Positions 38,317-52,200 of a DNA stretch of 64,000 bases are shown piece after piece (positions within the stretch are counted from its first letter, which is position 1; each line of letters begins with the position of its first letter). The stretch spans positions 1,013,181 through 1,077,180 of the forward strand of contig VWZL01002517.1 in the NCBI GenBank assembly GCA_013396915.1, written 5' to 3'. The stretch is from Stercorarius parasiticus (Eukaryota > Chordata > Aves > Charadriiformes > Stercorariidae). The translations under genes and the position numbers were made by a program. The notes beneath the pieces are model-generated. The model was not told where the DNA came from and did not search any database. It saw only the letters and a program-made list of their open reading frames with translations.

Positions 38317-39910
38317 AGAAGGTGTTAAATAGTGGCCAGTGCCATTTCAGATCCTATCGGGCCTCTTTTCCCATTGCAATGGCCAGGCTGCAGCCCTCCC
38401 GCAGCCCCCAGCCGAGGTCCTGGCTGCCCCCCTCGGCAGGTCCCTGCCTGCACCACCACCGGCTCTGTGAGAAACCAGAGCACGGGAACTATTCAGGTTA
38501 AATAGACAGAGAGAGAGAGAATAATTTGCTGCCGGACCTCAGCTTTCTGTTTAGAGCATGAACATTAAGCGATTAAATGAAGGGAGCAAAGCTAAGTGTG
38601 AAGGAGGATGCTCTGAGATGGGGTGAGTGGTGAAGCCGTCGAGCTAGCCCTGCTGTGCCAGGTTATCCTGGGCTGCAGCTCGTGCAGCCCCTGAATCTGT
38701 GAGTTAACGTTTGGGGTTCACTTTTGGAAGGCCTCTCGGAAAATTTACGACCCAGAGCCTGCAAAGCTGCCGCTGAAGAACGTGGTTCTCCAGGCGCTTT
38801 GCTGTGCCTTCCTGCCACCCCAGACAAGCACTTTTACCCCCAAAAGTAACACTTTAGAGATGCTCTTGCCCCGGGAGCCAGCCTGGCAGGAGCCCAGACC
38901 CGGCACTTAGACCACAAATCTCCACCGTGTGTCATTTCTAGAGCTGGGGCTGAAATAGGGTCCCCAACGACACGTGAAACACTCCCACCAAACACTTCTC
39001 CAGGCTTCATCAGCAAATGTGTGGGCCACAAAGAACGCTTAAAATCTATTGCTAATGTCAGGGACTGGTTACAAGCAGGCACATACCTCCTCTGTGCGTG
39101 TGTCTGGATGTTTACCAGGGATTTAAAATGGCTTTAGCGATTTTGTGTCCTCATAGCTGAAAATAATTATCTTGTTGTCACAAATAATTACAGAGCAGAG
39201 CTGGAGGCTGGGAGGTCAGTGGTGACGTCCTCACCCATGCCAGGTCACGCTTGCACGTAAGGTCCGGTCAGCCTGGGGAGACTGCTTGTGCATGCTGTTA
39301 GCCTGTGTGAATAATGGCACATGATATCGGACCCGCGGAAATCTAACTGATTGGCAGTAAAAGCTGGGTAGGCGATCATCTAAGTGCATAAAATGTGGCC
39401 ATAAAGATGCACCGGCATTATAAGTTCATACAAAATTGCAGGCACAAAACTGGACAAAACTGCTTTTCAAAATCAGCCCCATTATATCCTGTTCTCTTTC
39501 ACAGAGAGTCTTTGTGATCATAATTTTGCATGCTGCTATTTTACATGTTCACACATATTTTCTTGCTCTTTGACACTCAGCACCTAGCAACTTGGCTCCA
39601 TCACCTTTAGCTGATATTTTTCCCATGCCTTCTGAATAAGGCAGCAGCAAAACCCTCCATACGAGTCTCATGCTCTGTCCTTCAAAAGAACCCTTTTTTC
39701 CCCCAGGACAAATTCAGATTTCACCCAGCCACAGGCTTCCTTATACCTTTGAAACACTAAACCCCATCAGCTTGTGATTTTTCTTCCAAGTGCTTTTATG
39801 CATCTTGACTCTAACGTAGATTCTTAGAAAATTTCACAAAGCACATATTAGTCATTGCACTTTAAATGCAGCTCAAAAATTAATAGTGTCTGGTAATTAA
39901 GCAGCTAACC
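38317..39910. other. Intergenic stretch, nothing recognised
   Basis: Unique sequence with a short (GA)n run at about 38508-38520. No coding exon or RNA gene is recognised. Confidence 0.6.
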
Positions 39911-39920
39911 ATCCCCCCAA

Positions 39921-39944
39921 TAAAAAAAAAACAAAAAAAAACCA

Positions 39945-39976
<32 letters not shown>

Positions 39977-39999
39977 AAAAAAAAAAGAAGTCACCCCCC

Positions 40000-40075
<76 letters not shown>

Positions 40076-40102
40076 AAAAAAAAAACACCACAAAAAAAAC
40101 CA
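39921..40102 (+). repeat. A-rich low-complexity tract with a 74-bp A homopolymer
   Basis: The tract consists of CAAAA/CAAAAA repeats, a C7 run (39994-40000) and an uninterrupted A run from 40001 to 40074, then more CA-rich sequence. No retrotransposed gene body was recognised upstream. Homopolymers this long are error-prone in sequencing, so length and the flanking C run may be partly artefact. Confidence 0.9.
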
Positions 40103-41852
40103 AAAACCAAACAACGTAAAAAAATGTAATGCTTCTCATTTGAAGGTACTGTGCTGTAAAACATGTTAAAGTTATTTTAATAACTGAGAGGATTTAATTA
40201 GAGCTGACATATTAACTAAGCCCTACAATGCCCAATCTATTTGCATACATACAGTACGTACGTGTATGAAGGGTTGTTTTCACAACTAGCTGGAATTCAT
40301 ACACGAATTAACCCTGTGGATGAACAGAGACTAATGACACCAAGTGACACGGGCAGAGCCCTGGCCCCAGGCCGCTCCCCGGGACCCACCACCGCTGGCC
40401 AGTGTCACACACCAGTGACCTGCTGCATCGCATCAGCGAACAAACCACGCAAGGATGACGCCTTCATTCTTCACCCGCACAGCAGCCCAGTGACGCAGAT
40501 TTCTGTCCCATCTACTGCCCAGATGGCTGTGTCTTTTGTGTTCTGCGGAGCCCCAAAGGAACCACTGCGAGGCTTCCTCAGCGTCACATCGAACTGAGAA
40601 ACGGTACCACGCCGCGGATACAGCACGGTCCTGGTGCCGCTGGATGGGTGAGCGTGGTGCAGAAGACCCAAAACAGTCTGTTGCTTTGGAGAGACGGGGG
40701 TCTTCGATAATTAGCAGAAAGGAAAGAAAAAAATACTTTGCATACCTGAGTCTATGTTACTTTCAGAAGACCAGTGCAAAAAGAAAGTGTTTATTTGGAA
40801 ATATTGCAATGGCCCACACATCGACAGGAAAAGAAAGGAGAGTGGCATCCTTTCAAGACAGACCCTTTCCTCACCTCTCCATCTCAGCCTTTTCCATAAA
40901 GAAACCCGGGACTTGTTTCATTCAAAGAATAGACTTTAAATTTCTATAGTCATGTCAGGGTAGCATTAAATATTAAAGCAAGATATTAAAATTTCAAAGA
41001 ACCTAAATTAAACCTGAGGTATTCAAAAATAAGTGTTCCTGAATATTTAATACTAAAGATTTCATAATTAACTTTAGAAATATCTCACACTAAGAAAATG
41101 AGGAGCTGCCTAAAAAAATGTGACCACCACAGTGACCTTCCAGAGGGCTGCGGCAGAGGCCCTCAGTCCAGAGAAAGACGCAGGTTGTCTTTGGCCCTGT
41201 CCTCTCTCAGGGCTGGCGGGGGCTGCTCCGTCCCTGGGACGGTGCCCGCGGTGCCATCCCCCTCCCATCGCCCTCCACCACCGCCATGGGCCGGGGACGA
41301 GCATCGGTGCGAGCCGGGGCTGGAGGACCACGCTGTGTCTCCTCTGCCACATGCCACTGGCAACTGGGGCCCTCTTGGTAAAATTGATTCCATTTCTTTC
41401 CTCCTCAACTGTTGAAAGGAGTTTCTTGGGCTCTGTGGCATCTTTGTGGCCTCCTGCAGAAGCCTTGCCAGCCCTTCATCTTCTCCAAGCGGAGACACCA
41501 CCGCAGTGTCGCGCTGCCCTCTCCCTCCGGCACAGAATGCCGTGACTAACCAGAGCAGTGCATCAACTTGAAATTTAACAAGTGTGATCAGATGTTATTT
41601 ATGGTTCTTTTAACTTCAAATGTACTATGAAAGACACATGGATTTACTAGGGACAAGCAGCAAAACAAAACTAAACTAAACTGGGTTTGTTTGCCTCTGT
41701 AAGCAGGTTTTCCCCCATTATTCACAAGGACAGGCTGATTCCCATTGGTGTCCTCCAAAGATCTTCCAGCTGGACTGCTACCAGTTTCACACCATCATAA
41801 AATTGTTTGTAACTTGCCTGTCCACTAATCCTTAACAGCTGATCCTATAGGA
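40103..41852. other. Intergenic stretch, nothing recognised
   Basis: AT-rich unique sequence with a GC-rich part at 41150-41340. Overlapping frames at 41098-41545 on both strands lack known domains. No mobile element or RNA gene is recognised. Confidence 0.55.
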
Positions 41853-41946
41853 CTGGTGATGGGGATGGCGGTGGGGATGGCGATGGCGGTGGTGATGGCA
41901 GTGGTGATGGTGGTGGCAATGGTGGTGATGCTTGTGGTGATGGCAA
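41853..41946 (+). repeat. GATGG/GGTG minisatellite
   Basis: Degenerate units of the type GATGGCGGTGGTGATGGC recur over about 94 bases. Translation gives Val/Met/Ala repeats on one strand and His/Ile/Thr runs on the other, both artefacts of the repeat. The strand is strongly G/T skewed. Confidence 0.9.
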
Positions 41947-44900
41947 TTGTGGGGACACAGCCAGAGCCAGTGGGATGGGAAAGGGCTCGGTCTCCTCTGC
42001 AGACCAAGAGCACCTCCTCCCTGGGGCGGCTGGCTGCCCCTCACAGGTGGCTTTCAGAACAGCTCACTAATTAAGCGGCGTCAGCAGGGACCTGCGAGGG
42101 CTCGTTTGTCCAGCTGAGCTCCATGCCCGGGACAGGACGTTAGGGCGGCTTTTTCCTCCCTTCCTGAGTTCTCAAGGCTGTGAAGCAGCTCTACTTATAA
42201 TGTGCTTCGTAGAGATTTAAGGCGTTATATAAGCATGAGAATTTATTATTCCAATGACTCCCTCCCACGTGCTTTTTTATAAACGGAAAGTTGCTTTAAA
42301 TCGACAGGATGCCAAATTTTTAGCTCTCTCGGACAATTTGAGCGCAGCAAATAAGGCCAGTGATGTAGAGCACAGCTTGTGCACAGCCTGGGCACTGTCA
42401 CAGGTAGCAGCGGATGGTCTGGGTATGTTCAGGCTGTGGACTAAGTCTCAGCTCCTGTTTAAAACTGCGTAACTAACTGTCCACAGTCAGCGATACTCCT
42501 GGAGGAGACTGCTCCCTGGCTTACGAGCACTGTGTGCTGCCGCTGCTCAGCCTATGCGTACAGATAAGGGCGGTTCTACAATTGAAGCCTCTTATATCTG
42601 CGGAAATCAAATAGAGGTTGATGTAAATAGAATATAGAAAGTTGGTTATTGCCTTCAATCACTGTGAAGAGCTTTAAATGCCTTTCCAAAGTAGGATTTC
42701 GGTCTACAATAAGGGGCAGAAGAAAAATTGCAGAGTCAATGGTACAGACTGTAATTTAACGTTCACAATTTGTCTAATCAAAGTAAACATGCCTTTTTAT
42801 ATGCACATACAAAAGTCACTGAATTAATATGGCAAGGGAAGAGAAAGTCGTCAACTTTGTCAATGGTGACACAAAATAATTACCAGCCTTCAGAAGTTAA
42901 CAAGTATAACGCTGCAAATTCCCATGGCTTGAGCGATGGTGCTGCAGCTGAGGGGGTACCCGGGAGCACCCCGAGACCCCAGGGGAGGCGAGCATCCCTG
43001 CCCGCCTCTGTGCCACCTCTCTAACAGTGCCTGAGGGCACGGCTGCAATTCCAGATCCCGCTCCCTGACCTTCTCCAACCCGCGGGTTCTCACACAGCCT
43101 CTCCTGGCTCCCACGGACAAGGCTGAGCCAAAAGCAGGATGGGCAGTGCCAGACCCGGGGAAAAGGCAGCGAGCTCGTACGGTCAGGGCGTGCCGTGCCT
43201 TGCAGGCTGTGATTTTTTTTACGATGCCTGCTAATTTGCAGGACTCATTTCTAGCGCTTTGCTCAGTAACGTACAATAGATGCCGCAACATTCACTTCAG
43301 CAAAATGTCAGCTTACGGATGGAGGGGAAGAGAAGGGGGCTGAAGAGATAAAACCATATAGTGACAAAACAATAAAAGAAAAATCAATCTTTATGACAGA
43401 TGAGCAAGCGAGATTTACAGCGTAATCAGAACGCACAAAGAGATTTGTGGTTTGCCAGGAAGAGTATCCAGGCAGCATCGTTCTATAGATGGAAACACAA
43501 TCGCGCTTGCGGGATCTGTTTGCTTATTTCTGAGCAAATCTTCCGGCGCGTTTTGTTGAAGTGGATGGCTAACACGCACACATCTCAGCACTCCATCTGG
43601 ATTGCTGCGCCTCTCCTTTCACCGAGCACCTGAACTTCTCAATCCTTCGGCTTTTTTGATGCGATCAGCCAGCACTGAACATGCACTCGGAAAATTGCTG
43701 GCGATAAGACGCAGCCCCAGAGAAAGAGGCAGTGCCAGGCAGTCCCCGCTTACGCAGTCGTAGCCACAATTAGAATAACAATCTAGGCAGATCCGCTCTG
43801 AAAATGAGCTTCTGGCTATCAAGTCATTGTATTAATTTCTGTTCAGTTTTACATAACGGCCTTTATGTATGGTCAAAATGACCAGCCAGATAGAGCTTAA
43901 AGAAATACTGATCTGTGAATTGATATAAAGCCCAGTTCGTACTTCAACCTGAACCAGTTTAGATTGCTTGGCGTTTTTTATCTGAAAAGCAAGAATCACA
44001 CAGCAAGACCCTCGGGTGATTTAATCATCCATTTACTACAATGGAAAAACAAACTCTTTCTCTTCTTTTTGTTTGTTTTTTTGGAAAGTCTTTTCTGTCC
44101 TCTGATAGCTATCCATTCCCTCTCCTCAACAAAAGCCATGGTGATCATTTACAATGGGTAAATCTAATCGTCTCTGCATATCCCAACCTATGGAAAGGGG
44201 CTGCAGCACTGCAAAAGCCTGGGCTCAGACAGCACAAGTTCACAAGATCTACTGCTGGGTTGGATAAGATATTGTAGGGGTTTTTTGATGTCTTTTATTT
44301 CGCTTTGTTTTAAACTGAAGCCAAGCAAGGCAGAACGGCATCTCCCGTTGGCTTCACTTTGGGGAGGTACAGCAGACTGGGCAGGGCTGTTTTCCTAATG
44401 ATGCAACAAATGTTGATTAAATGAAGAAATTAGTTCAGCCTCGTACTCAGAACAATTCCTGAAGAGACCCTTTCAGGATGTAAGGTTCCTCGGGGAGATG
44501 CAGCTATCCCCCTCGTTACTTCGGGACCTCAGCACTCTCGCAGCTGAGCATCTCAGCGGAGCAGGGCCATGAAAGCTTTGCTTGGTGACAGTTGTGTCCC
44601 CCCGAGATGTGGTCTCTTTCCCAGCTGTAGCATCCTGTGTGCTGTCGCTCACAGCTCCTCGCTCCACCTGTAGCGTTGAACAGGCAGCGCAGGTGCTGCT
44701 GATCAACACTTGGACAAAACCAGAGCAGAGCTCCCCAGCTCTGACCCGGGGAAGGGAGACTTGTCCTCCTCTGCCTCTCCTCTGCTCTGTCTTCAGATTT
44801 CCTCAGCACCTACTGCAGTGCCTCCTACACCTTCAAATCAAATCCATTTCACACACCTCCCCCTCACTATTGACCCTTAAATCAGGGTCAGCAGGAGAAG

Positions 44901-45713
44901 ATGACAGTGGAGAACATGAACCAGCTCAAGCTGGGAGTTTTCCATAGTGGAGCAGATCCCCCACAAACCGGCAGCTGCTTTGCATCCTCCCACAAGCTGC
45001 CAGGTCACGGCCAGTGTGGGACTCAGTACCGTTCCCAAGCTCCACAGCTTGCTTTGTCTCCTCAGTCACACAGAAAACGTTGGCATTACAGCCCCAAGAC
45101 CACCTTTGCCCACCATACTAAACTATTCCTTATGGCTTTTCTTTGTTGTTGTTCCCATGCCACCGAGGCGAAACTCACAGTCAGCTCAGGATTTGTGGCA
45201 AAACCAACAAGACGAGAATTAGCAGTGAGATCTGCAAAGACCAGCGCAGGCTCAGCCAGGAGAAAACATGATGCAGAAGTTTTTTTTCCCAACATCTCTT
45301 AAAAGATCTCAGAGACAGATTTCAAGAGCAGACCTGTAGGGAATTTGCAAACCCAGACACGAGTCCCCTGGCAACACCCAACTGCAAACCAAGGTGTGCA
45401 CAAGGGTAGAACACGTGGACCGGTCTGTGGCATACGTGTGGGTTTGCACAACCTACAGGCACTATCACCCAGTCGATAATTTAAAGAGTAATTGCTGTAG
45501 AGCACCACAGAAGATCAAAGTAAACCAGGGACCCAGCAGGCTGGTGGCGAATCTTCCAGACCACTCCCAGTTTGCCACCAATACCACCACCACAGAGCCT
45601 TGGCTCTAATATAATGACACAAATTCTACGAATGCTAACAGAATACTTGGTTTGTGTAGCACTATGACAATGCACAGCGTTGCACATGGGACAAAAGTGA
45701 CTATGATATCCAA
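41947..45713. other. Intergenic stretch, nothing recognised
   Basis: Unique sequence of mixed composition. The longest frames (42890-43291 minus, 133 codons; 44582-44947 and 44901-45302 plus, 121 and 133 codons) have no recognisable domain and overlap others. No RNA gene is seen. Confidence 0.55.
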
Positions 45714-45944
45714 TAGAATCATAGAATCGTTTAGGTTGGAAGGGACCTTTCAGATCAAGTCCAACCATCAACCCAACACTGCCCAAACCCCCACTACCCC
45801 GTGTCCCTCAGCACCACGTCTGCCCGGCTTTTAAACCCCTCCAGGGATGGCGACTCCACCACTGCCCTGGGCAGCCTCTTCCAATGCTTGACAGCCCTTT
45901 CCGGGAAGAAATTTCTCCTAATATCCAATATAAACCTTCCCTGG
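45714..45944 (-). mobile_element. CR1 LINE 3' end including ORF2 tail
   Basis: This is the best preserved CR1 fragment of the window, about 230 bases on the minus strand. Its 3' terminal repeats (TAGAATCATAGAATCG) are at the left, followed by GGTTGGAAGGGACCTTTCAG, the 3' UTR, and then the reverse complement of the ORF2 C-terminal region ([15 protein letters not shown] segment and the NFFPE/VKHW-type segment). It is 5'-truncated at the CCAGGGAAGGTTTATATTGG segment. It shares the subfamily wording of the plus-strand copy at 17883. Confidence 0.95.
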
Positions 45945-48900
45945 ATATGCTGTTTACATACTGTGGGGAGTTAATTCAACGTTCAGGCAGATCTGCACCA
46001 TGACAGCAATAAATCAGTTGTCTGAAAAAGGCAGCGCTGCTAAAAAATTACCTGATCTTTTGCCCTGCTGACTCAGTCCAGAGAGTGACCCGGGCCTGGA
46101 AAGGCACCGCGCGCTCTCGCTCCGTCTCCCTGCGCTCCACCAAAGCCCTGGCTGGTGCCTGCAGCGCTGCCTTTAGAAAGGGGCAGGGGCAGCCATCACA
46201 GCAGAGCGAAACCTTGAAGGCATCGTGTTTATGCCATGCTGCAACAAGTAACAGATGAGTGAATATAATCCTTTATTTTCCTAAAATAGCTTCAAAACAA
46301 TGAGTTTATCACTTGCAAGCCAAGCCCTTTGTTTATGCCCTTTTCTCCTTCATTCTCAGATGGTGGGCAACTATGGTTTTATTTTGCAGAAAGTTCTTTC
46401 GCTAGTAGTCATCCATAATCATCAACAAAATAACTTAATATATGTAGGCGACTATAATGACAGTAAATGCCGTGTAGGAGGCATAATACATGCTTCATTG
46501 TCAATGCTCGCATGCTGAATTAAATACCCTATTCTGGCCAAATGCTAATACATTCTATGAGCGCTTTTCCATAAACAGATTTTTAAAATGCAGTAGAATA
46601 AAAAGGTGTTACGAATAATATGCTGAAATAATCGGATAGGTGTGAGTCTAAGAACCAGTGTTTTTCCGTAGCATCTCGCTTGATATTGGCACTGAAATGA
46701 CCTGCATGAAAAGCATAGTCAGGGTAGTACCACTGCTGCGCTACATGTGGTACAACTGTCAGGCCTAAAGCAGCGTCAAACCTCATTTGTAAACAATATG
46801 TTGTTTTTTAAATGGACTTCACCCCAGCTGGCTGCCCTGGTGGAGCCAGGCTCATGTTAACACATCACACTTGGACTTCTGATGAAAAATTAGGTGAAGT
46901 ACAAAACAGATAGGATCTATACAGATCCCCGGCATTTAAAGCAGCTTAGGGTTCAGCAGCACTTCTGTCTCAAAAACGGCCTTAAAATCAACGGCAGGCT
47001 CCGTGCCTAACTGCATTGCGTGTGGTTGGTGCTATACTGGTGTTCAGCGTCGGAGCATGGCACAAAAAAATGTGACTACAATAACATGGTTCATATGGCA
47101 GAGAAAAAAACACAGCAGCTGTAAAGACTTTGGATTTGAGCCTTTCACTGGCTTCAGCAGCAGCAGCGAGGGGTGACGCCGGGGAAAGGCTGACATGGAG
47201 CATCCAGTGCCTCCTGCTTGCAGCCTGGAGTTGTGCTTCTGCTTGCCCAGGCACCGCAGCAGAGGTGTGGTGGTCTCCACAAACTGTATGCAGTGGCCGA
47301 CCGCTTTGAAAGCGCTTGCCCCTCTGAAGGGCAACCCTCGCGGCAGGACCTGGAGGACAGGGCAGGGGCAGTGGAGCAGCCTCCTGCCCAGCCAGGCACT
47401 GGGCTGCCCTGGTCCCTCTGGCTCTCCTTGGGATGTGTTTCCCATCTTCCTGAGACATAGGCTGATGCTTGAGAAGCAAACGGGAAAGAAAAAACTTAAT
47501 TCAGAGCGCAAAACAACCCCAATGGCGGTGCACAAAGGGACCACTCTGTGTTAATTCACGAGCTGTCTGGTACCCATGAAAGATGTACCAGCAGACCTGC
47601 CAGAGCATGGCTGAAGCCAGGGGGACATGGGTTGCCCTGAAGCAGTGCTAGTGAAGACCCCACCAGACATGCTTCACACTTTTTTCTGGCTGCAGGAGCG
47701 ACGGGTGCCTCTCACCTGGCACCAGCCCCCTGGCTACCATTGCTTCAGAAAGATGCCGAGCATCCCAGCCATCCTCGGGCTGCGATGGCTTTAGCCATCA
47801 GTGTCTTAACTAGGGTTGAGGGCAACCTTTAGCAAAGCTCATGGTAGCTCTTCCAGCACTAACATCTTCTCTCCAGCCAGAATAATGGTGGGTGCAGGAC
47901 GGGCTGCCATAAAAGCCATGCCACAGACCGATCAGCTTGGTTATTTATTCAGCTCTTTTAGATCACCAGTTGCAAGATAGATTGCTTCTCGTTACAGATT
48001 CAGGCTTCTCAATTAAAATGTATAAAGCACCGAATTGGGAGTATAGGTATTTGGTACAGCCAACCTCGGTTCCCCTGCAACGGACGGTTAGCGGGGTCGG
48101 ATGGTTCAGCCAAAGGCTCCCGTACGGCACGGCGCTGCCCAGCGGATCCACACGCTGCAGCCACAGCAGGGCTGAGCCTGCCCCTCGCTTCTCATAACTC
48201 CTGCCTTGATGCTTGGAACTACTGACTATTCCTCATTCCCTGAGAGACTTCTGATTTTTCTCTCCTGTTTTACATTGCAGTAATTGGGCAGCCTCGAGAT
48301 CATATCGAGCCCCAAGCGAAAACACCCCAGGAACTAGTGCATCTAGCTTATTTTAATTATTCTGCTAATACAGGGAGGATTTTAAAGAGCGGTAAGCAGC
48401 AGAGCCCTGAATAACACCTTGGTTCAGCGCCATCTGTTCTTCGTTCCACAAATATATTTTCCTTGGTGATCCAGAGCAAAAGGCTTAGTACATTATCACA
48501 TGATAAGAGAATTTAAAAGAATAAATAAGTCCTGCAACACAAAACTCAGTATTAAAAAGCCAACATGACAATAATACCTGAATGATACTATATATATTAA
48601 AGGTAAAAATAGTTTAGAAAAACAAAAATACTTCCAGGCAAGTAATGAAAGCATGTTTTAGGAACTATGAAGCAGTCCTGGCTTTGTGCTGAGCTGTGAA
48701 CAGTGAAATTGGAATAAATAAAATAATATTGCTGTGTTAATAACTTGCTGTAAAACCACACATACGTATAATATCTGCACTGCTTTGTTGCCTAGTGAGG
48801 ACCATGATTTAAAGGATAGATTCTTTTTCTTAAATCTTTATCAATCTAGAAAAAGAAATGAGTCAGGATGCAGACCCTGATGCTGGGAGCATGCAGGGAG

Positions 48901-49205
48901 AGGATGGGGGCTGCTCCAGGCACAGGGCACGAGAGGGAATCGGAGGTCGTGATATTGCTGGGGGTACAATGGCAGTGTCAGGGAAGACACTTCTGCAGGG
49001 CAAAATTATACATCAGAACTTTCTACCACGTGAAATAGGTGACATTTGCACAACTGAGGGAATACAGCTCCATTTTTCATCCTTCTCTTTTCAAGTGGCT
49101 CCCTGCCTGGAAGAGCGAGAGAGCCAAAGTGCGGATCAGCCTCCAGCCTCAGCAGCTCTCACTGGAGCTGCTTGGTGCAGTAGAAGGACCTGGCTCCCTG
49201 GTTCG
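45945..49205. other. Intergenic stretch, nothing recognised
   Basis: Mostly AT-rich unique sequence, GC-richer at 47150-47450, where two minus-strand frames of 163 and 166 codons (46988-47544) overlap each other in different registers. This argues for stop-poor noncoding DNA rather than a gene. Confidence 0.55.
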
Positions 49206-49273
49206 AAATAAAAAAATAAAATAAGTAAAATAAAATCAAATAAAATGAAATGAAATTAAATTAAATTAAATAA
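49206..49273 (+). repeat. AAATA/TAAAA-type pentanucleotide repeat
   Basis: Imperfect units AATAA, TAAAA, ATCAA, ATGAA and ATTAA follow one another for about 68 bases. It is an A-rich simple repeat that could be a decayed retroposon tail, but no body is recognised upstream. Confidence 0.85.
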
Positions 49274-52200
49274 GCAAAAAGACCTCTCTGCCCAAGATCA
49301 GTTTTAATGTGCTGGTGGATTTCCACAGATGACATGGCTAATGCCAAATAACACTTTGGGGTATTTCAAAGGTGGTTACTCTTAATGATAATCTTTTGCT
49401 TTACTTGCACAGTATGCCAGGCTTAATGACGTGTCTTTCTAGTATCTCTTGGTCAGAAAAATGAACCAAATGCTCATCTGCTAGACCTAAAACTTGCTGT
49501 TTCACTAGTGGAAGTTGGAAACAGAAGGCAGGTACAGGGGAGGTCTGCTTCTTGGCTGAGGAGCTGGGGCCACCGCAGGCCGGAGACTCCGCCGGGCACA
49601 GGGTCCGAGGGAATAATGGGAACCGGGGACGGCCCTGAATTTCCTCACTTGTTTCAGAATCAGCTCTCCTTTCAGCCTAATGTCAATACCTCATGTTTGA
49701 ACTCCGACGGGCTGGTTTGCCAATTATCATCAGTGTCTTTTGTGAAGCAGCTCACCCAGGCTTTTAATGCTCAATTACAAGAGTGTTTTAGCTGACAGGA
49801 TGCCTGCTACATTTTTATATGCTGAACATAAATACATAAAATATGACAAAGTAAGACTTTTATTAGTAACATACTTTTAGGGAAGAGTATAAAACATCCA
49901 TTAGAAATCCTGTTAACAGCATTGGTCATTACAACAAGAGGGAAAACAGCTTTCCTAGGGATTTGATTTCCTTTTTTTCTTCTTAATGGGTACTGATCTT
50001 TCACCATCACCAGCAGACAATGTTGTCTATTAACATTTACTCAGCAGTTATCATTTTTATATTTCTCCATAACCATAGTGATTCAAATAATGTTGTTGCT
50101 CCGCTCTTGTATCTTTCCTTTGATAAATAAGGATAATGGTCTAGCACCGAAGAAGCCCCTTCTCTCAATGACACCACAAAAGTTGCCAGGTAGGGTAATT
50201 TGGCTAATTCGATCCTGTACCATACTCAACAAAAACTATGTTTAAGCATCATCACACAGGGTTTTGCAAAATAGTTTGCTTCGCAATTTTGCTTCAACAA
50301 CAAAATCGGGTATTTTGAGGAGCTCGTGTAGACGGGCCCCCGCTGTGTTTGCACAGCGCGGCCCCTCCCCAGGAATAAGGCAGCCGTGCCCACGGCAGCC
50401 CCGCCAAGCACGGCTGGTTAGAGTAGGGTTTATGCTGTAAGGACGGAGCCGAAAGACAAAAGTTGCAGTAACGGGAGGGTCAAGTATATCCATTGAATAC
50501 CTACATATTGTATTTAATTTACCCGCTGTGTGCAGTGCAAAATCAAGTACAGGGAAACACCAGATTCATATATGATGTCAATCCAACCATGCCATTGCAG
50601 TTTGAGTTGACCCCTGAGAACCAGGGTGAAACGGTATTAGAAGGGAATGAAGCAAGAACCAGCCTAGACGTTTCCGATTAAAACTGGACTAGTAAATTAT
50701 ATTTACCCATGCAAAACAAACAGCAGATAGGATGAGTTCCGTAAGAGACAGACTAGAGCTCATTTGCAAGACAAGAGGAATGAATTATGACCGTTTATGG
50801 ATGTGGTAAAGCTACTATAACCCACTTATTCTTTCTTCTCACAGAGCAGGTCCAATATATAATAATATGGTATATTTTGTATTAGACCCAGGGAGCAGAG
50901 TGTTGTCATATCTGTTAAACATATTTGCATGAGGGGTTAGGATATGAAGCCCATATTCAAAACCTAATCTCTCTGTTAGCTTCTAAAAGCTTAAAAAAGC
51001 TTGACAGATAAAATCCAATCTTAGCTATCAAGCACCAGCTCTTGATTACATGGCTCAAAAAATGAGATCAAAGCAAATATAAAGGCAAAGTTACTGTGTT
51101 CTTAATGCCCCTCTCGCAAAAAATTCATGCAGCCGATAGCAGAACTGATGCAGGTTACAAAGCTGAAGCCCGTTTTGAGCCACGTGCACGAGCTCCGTCA
51201 CTGCAGCACATTCTCATGCAGTACATCTACAGTGAATAATTTGCTTACCATGGCAAGTCCTAATTTCTAAGCTAATGAATGAATATCTTAGATATGCTGA
51301 CTTTGGTCTTCAGTCTCCTGAGTCCCGCACACATGCGGCCTTTGTTTTGGCAGGTTTGATACGTTTGACCTTTACACGGCATGAGTTCGCGATTTAATTA
51401 TTAGGTGGTACTAGCTGGACTGCAGAATGGAACCGCTCGGTAGCAACCCCTGCGTGTAATGTAACGCTGCGCACGGCGAGGTCTGGCGAGCAGCACGCAG
51501 TAGGACTCCTCTCGCTTTTGGGAAATCACTCAGCAGAATTACAGCTTTTGATGGCAAAGCTACTTACAGGCAGATAAGGTCAAAAAAGCATTAAGAAGCA
51601 TGAAGGGAAAGCCTAGCATTATTCACCGGTTCAGAACATAAAGCTTCCATGTCAACTGCTAGCGGTTAAAGTAAACATTTGCACAATGCTTCACCTCGGT
51701 AAATCTAACCAAGGCTAGAGAATTATTGCCGGTTGGCAATGCGCTGGCTCCTCTGCACACACCCACGGAGGAAAGGCTGGGTGGGATGCAGCGCCCGCCC
51801 GGGGACACCTTCCCTGTGTGGCAAAACGGGTGGTATCGCCACTTCACCGTGCCGGATTCCCATTCTCACCATCTGACCCCTTGCAGGCAAAGGGAGGAGT
51901 TTTCTGGTGTCACTATTTGATAGAGCGTAGGGACAGTCCCCGGCACTGACAGAGGGAGTCTGTACCTCTCTGTCCAGGCAGCACAGCCTGTGACCTTCCC
52001 AGGTGGAAGGATCTGCGTAAATGTGAACTGAAATAGTGATTATTAAAATGAGCCTTGAGAAAACACATGGAAAGAATTCGGTATGGGGATAGTTGGAGTC
52101 TGACCCCTTTGTTTCTTCATGGGACCCCATTACATCGTGCTGCCTTTGAAAATCGGAGAGGGGCGTCCATTTTACATAAAGTTGATGAATGTTTTTCCAT

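Noticed and set aside
37931..38332. Long frames of Lys/Gly/Glu/Arg repeats (plus) and Phe/Pro/Leu/Ser repeats (minus)
   Set aside because: They are translations of the (GGAAA)n array, not genes.
39897..40139. Poly-Phe frames on the minus strand
   Set aside because: Direct product of the A homopolymer.
46988..47544. Two overlapping minus-strand frames of 163 and 166 codons
   Set aside because: Different registers of the same GC-richer, stop-poor stretch with plus-strand frames over it as well; no domain and no splice or promoter context.
49185..49210. GGTTCGAAAT, like a tRNA-gene B box, before an A-rich tail, suggesting a tRNA-derived SINE
   Set aside because: No A box, cloverleaf or SINE body recognised upstream; the motif alone occurs by chance.
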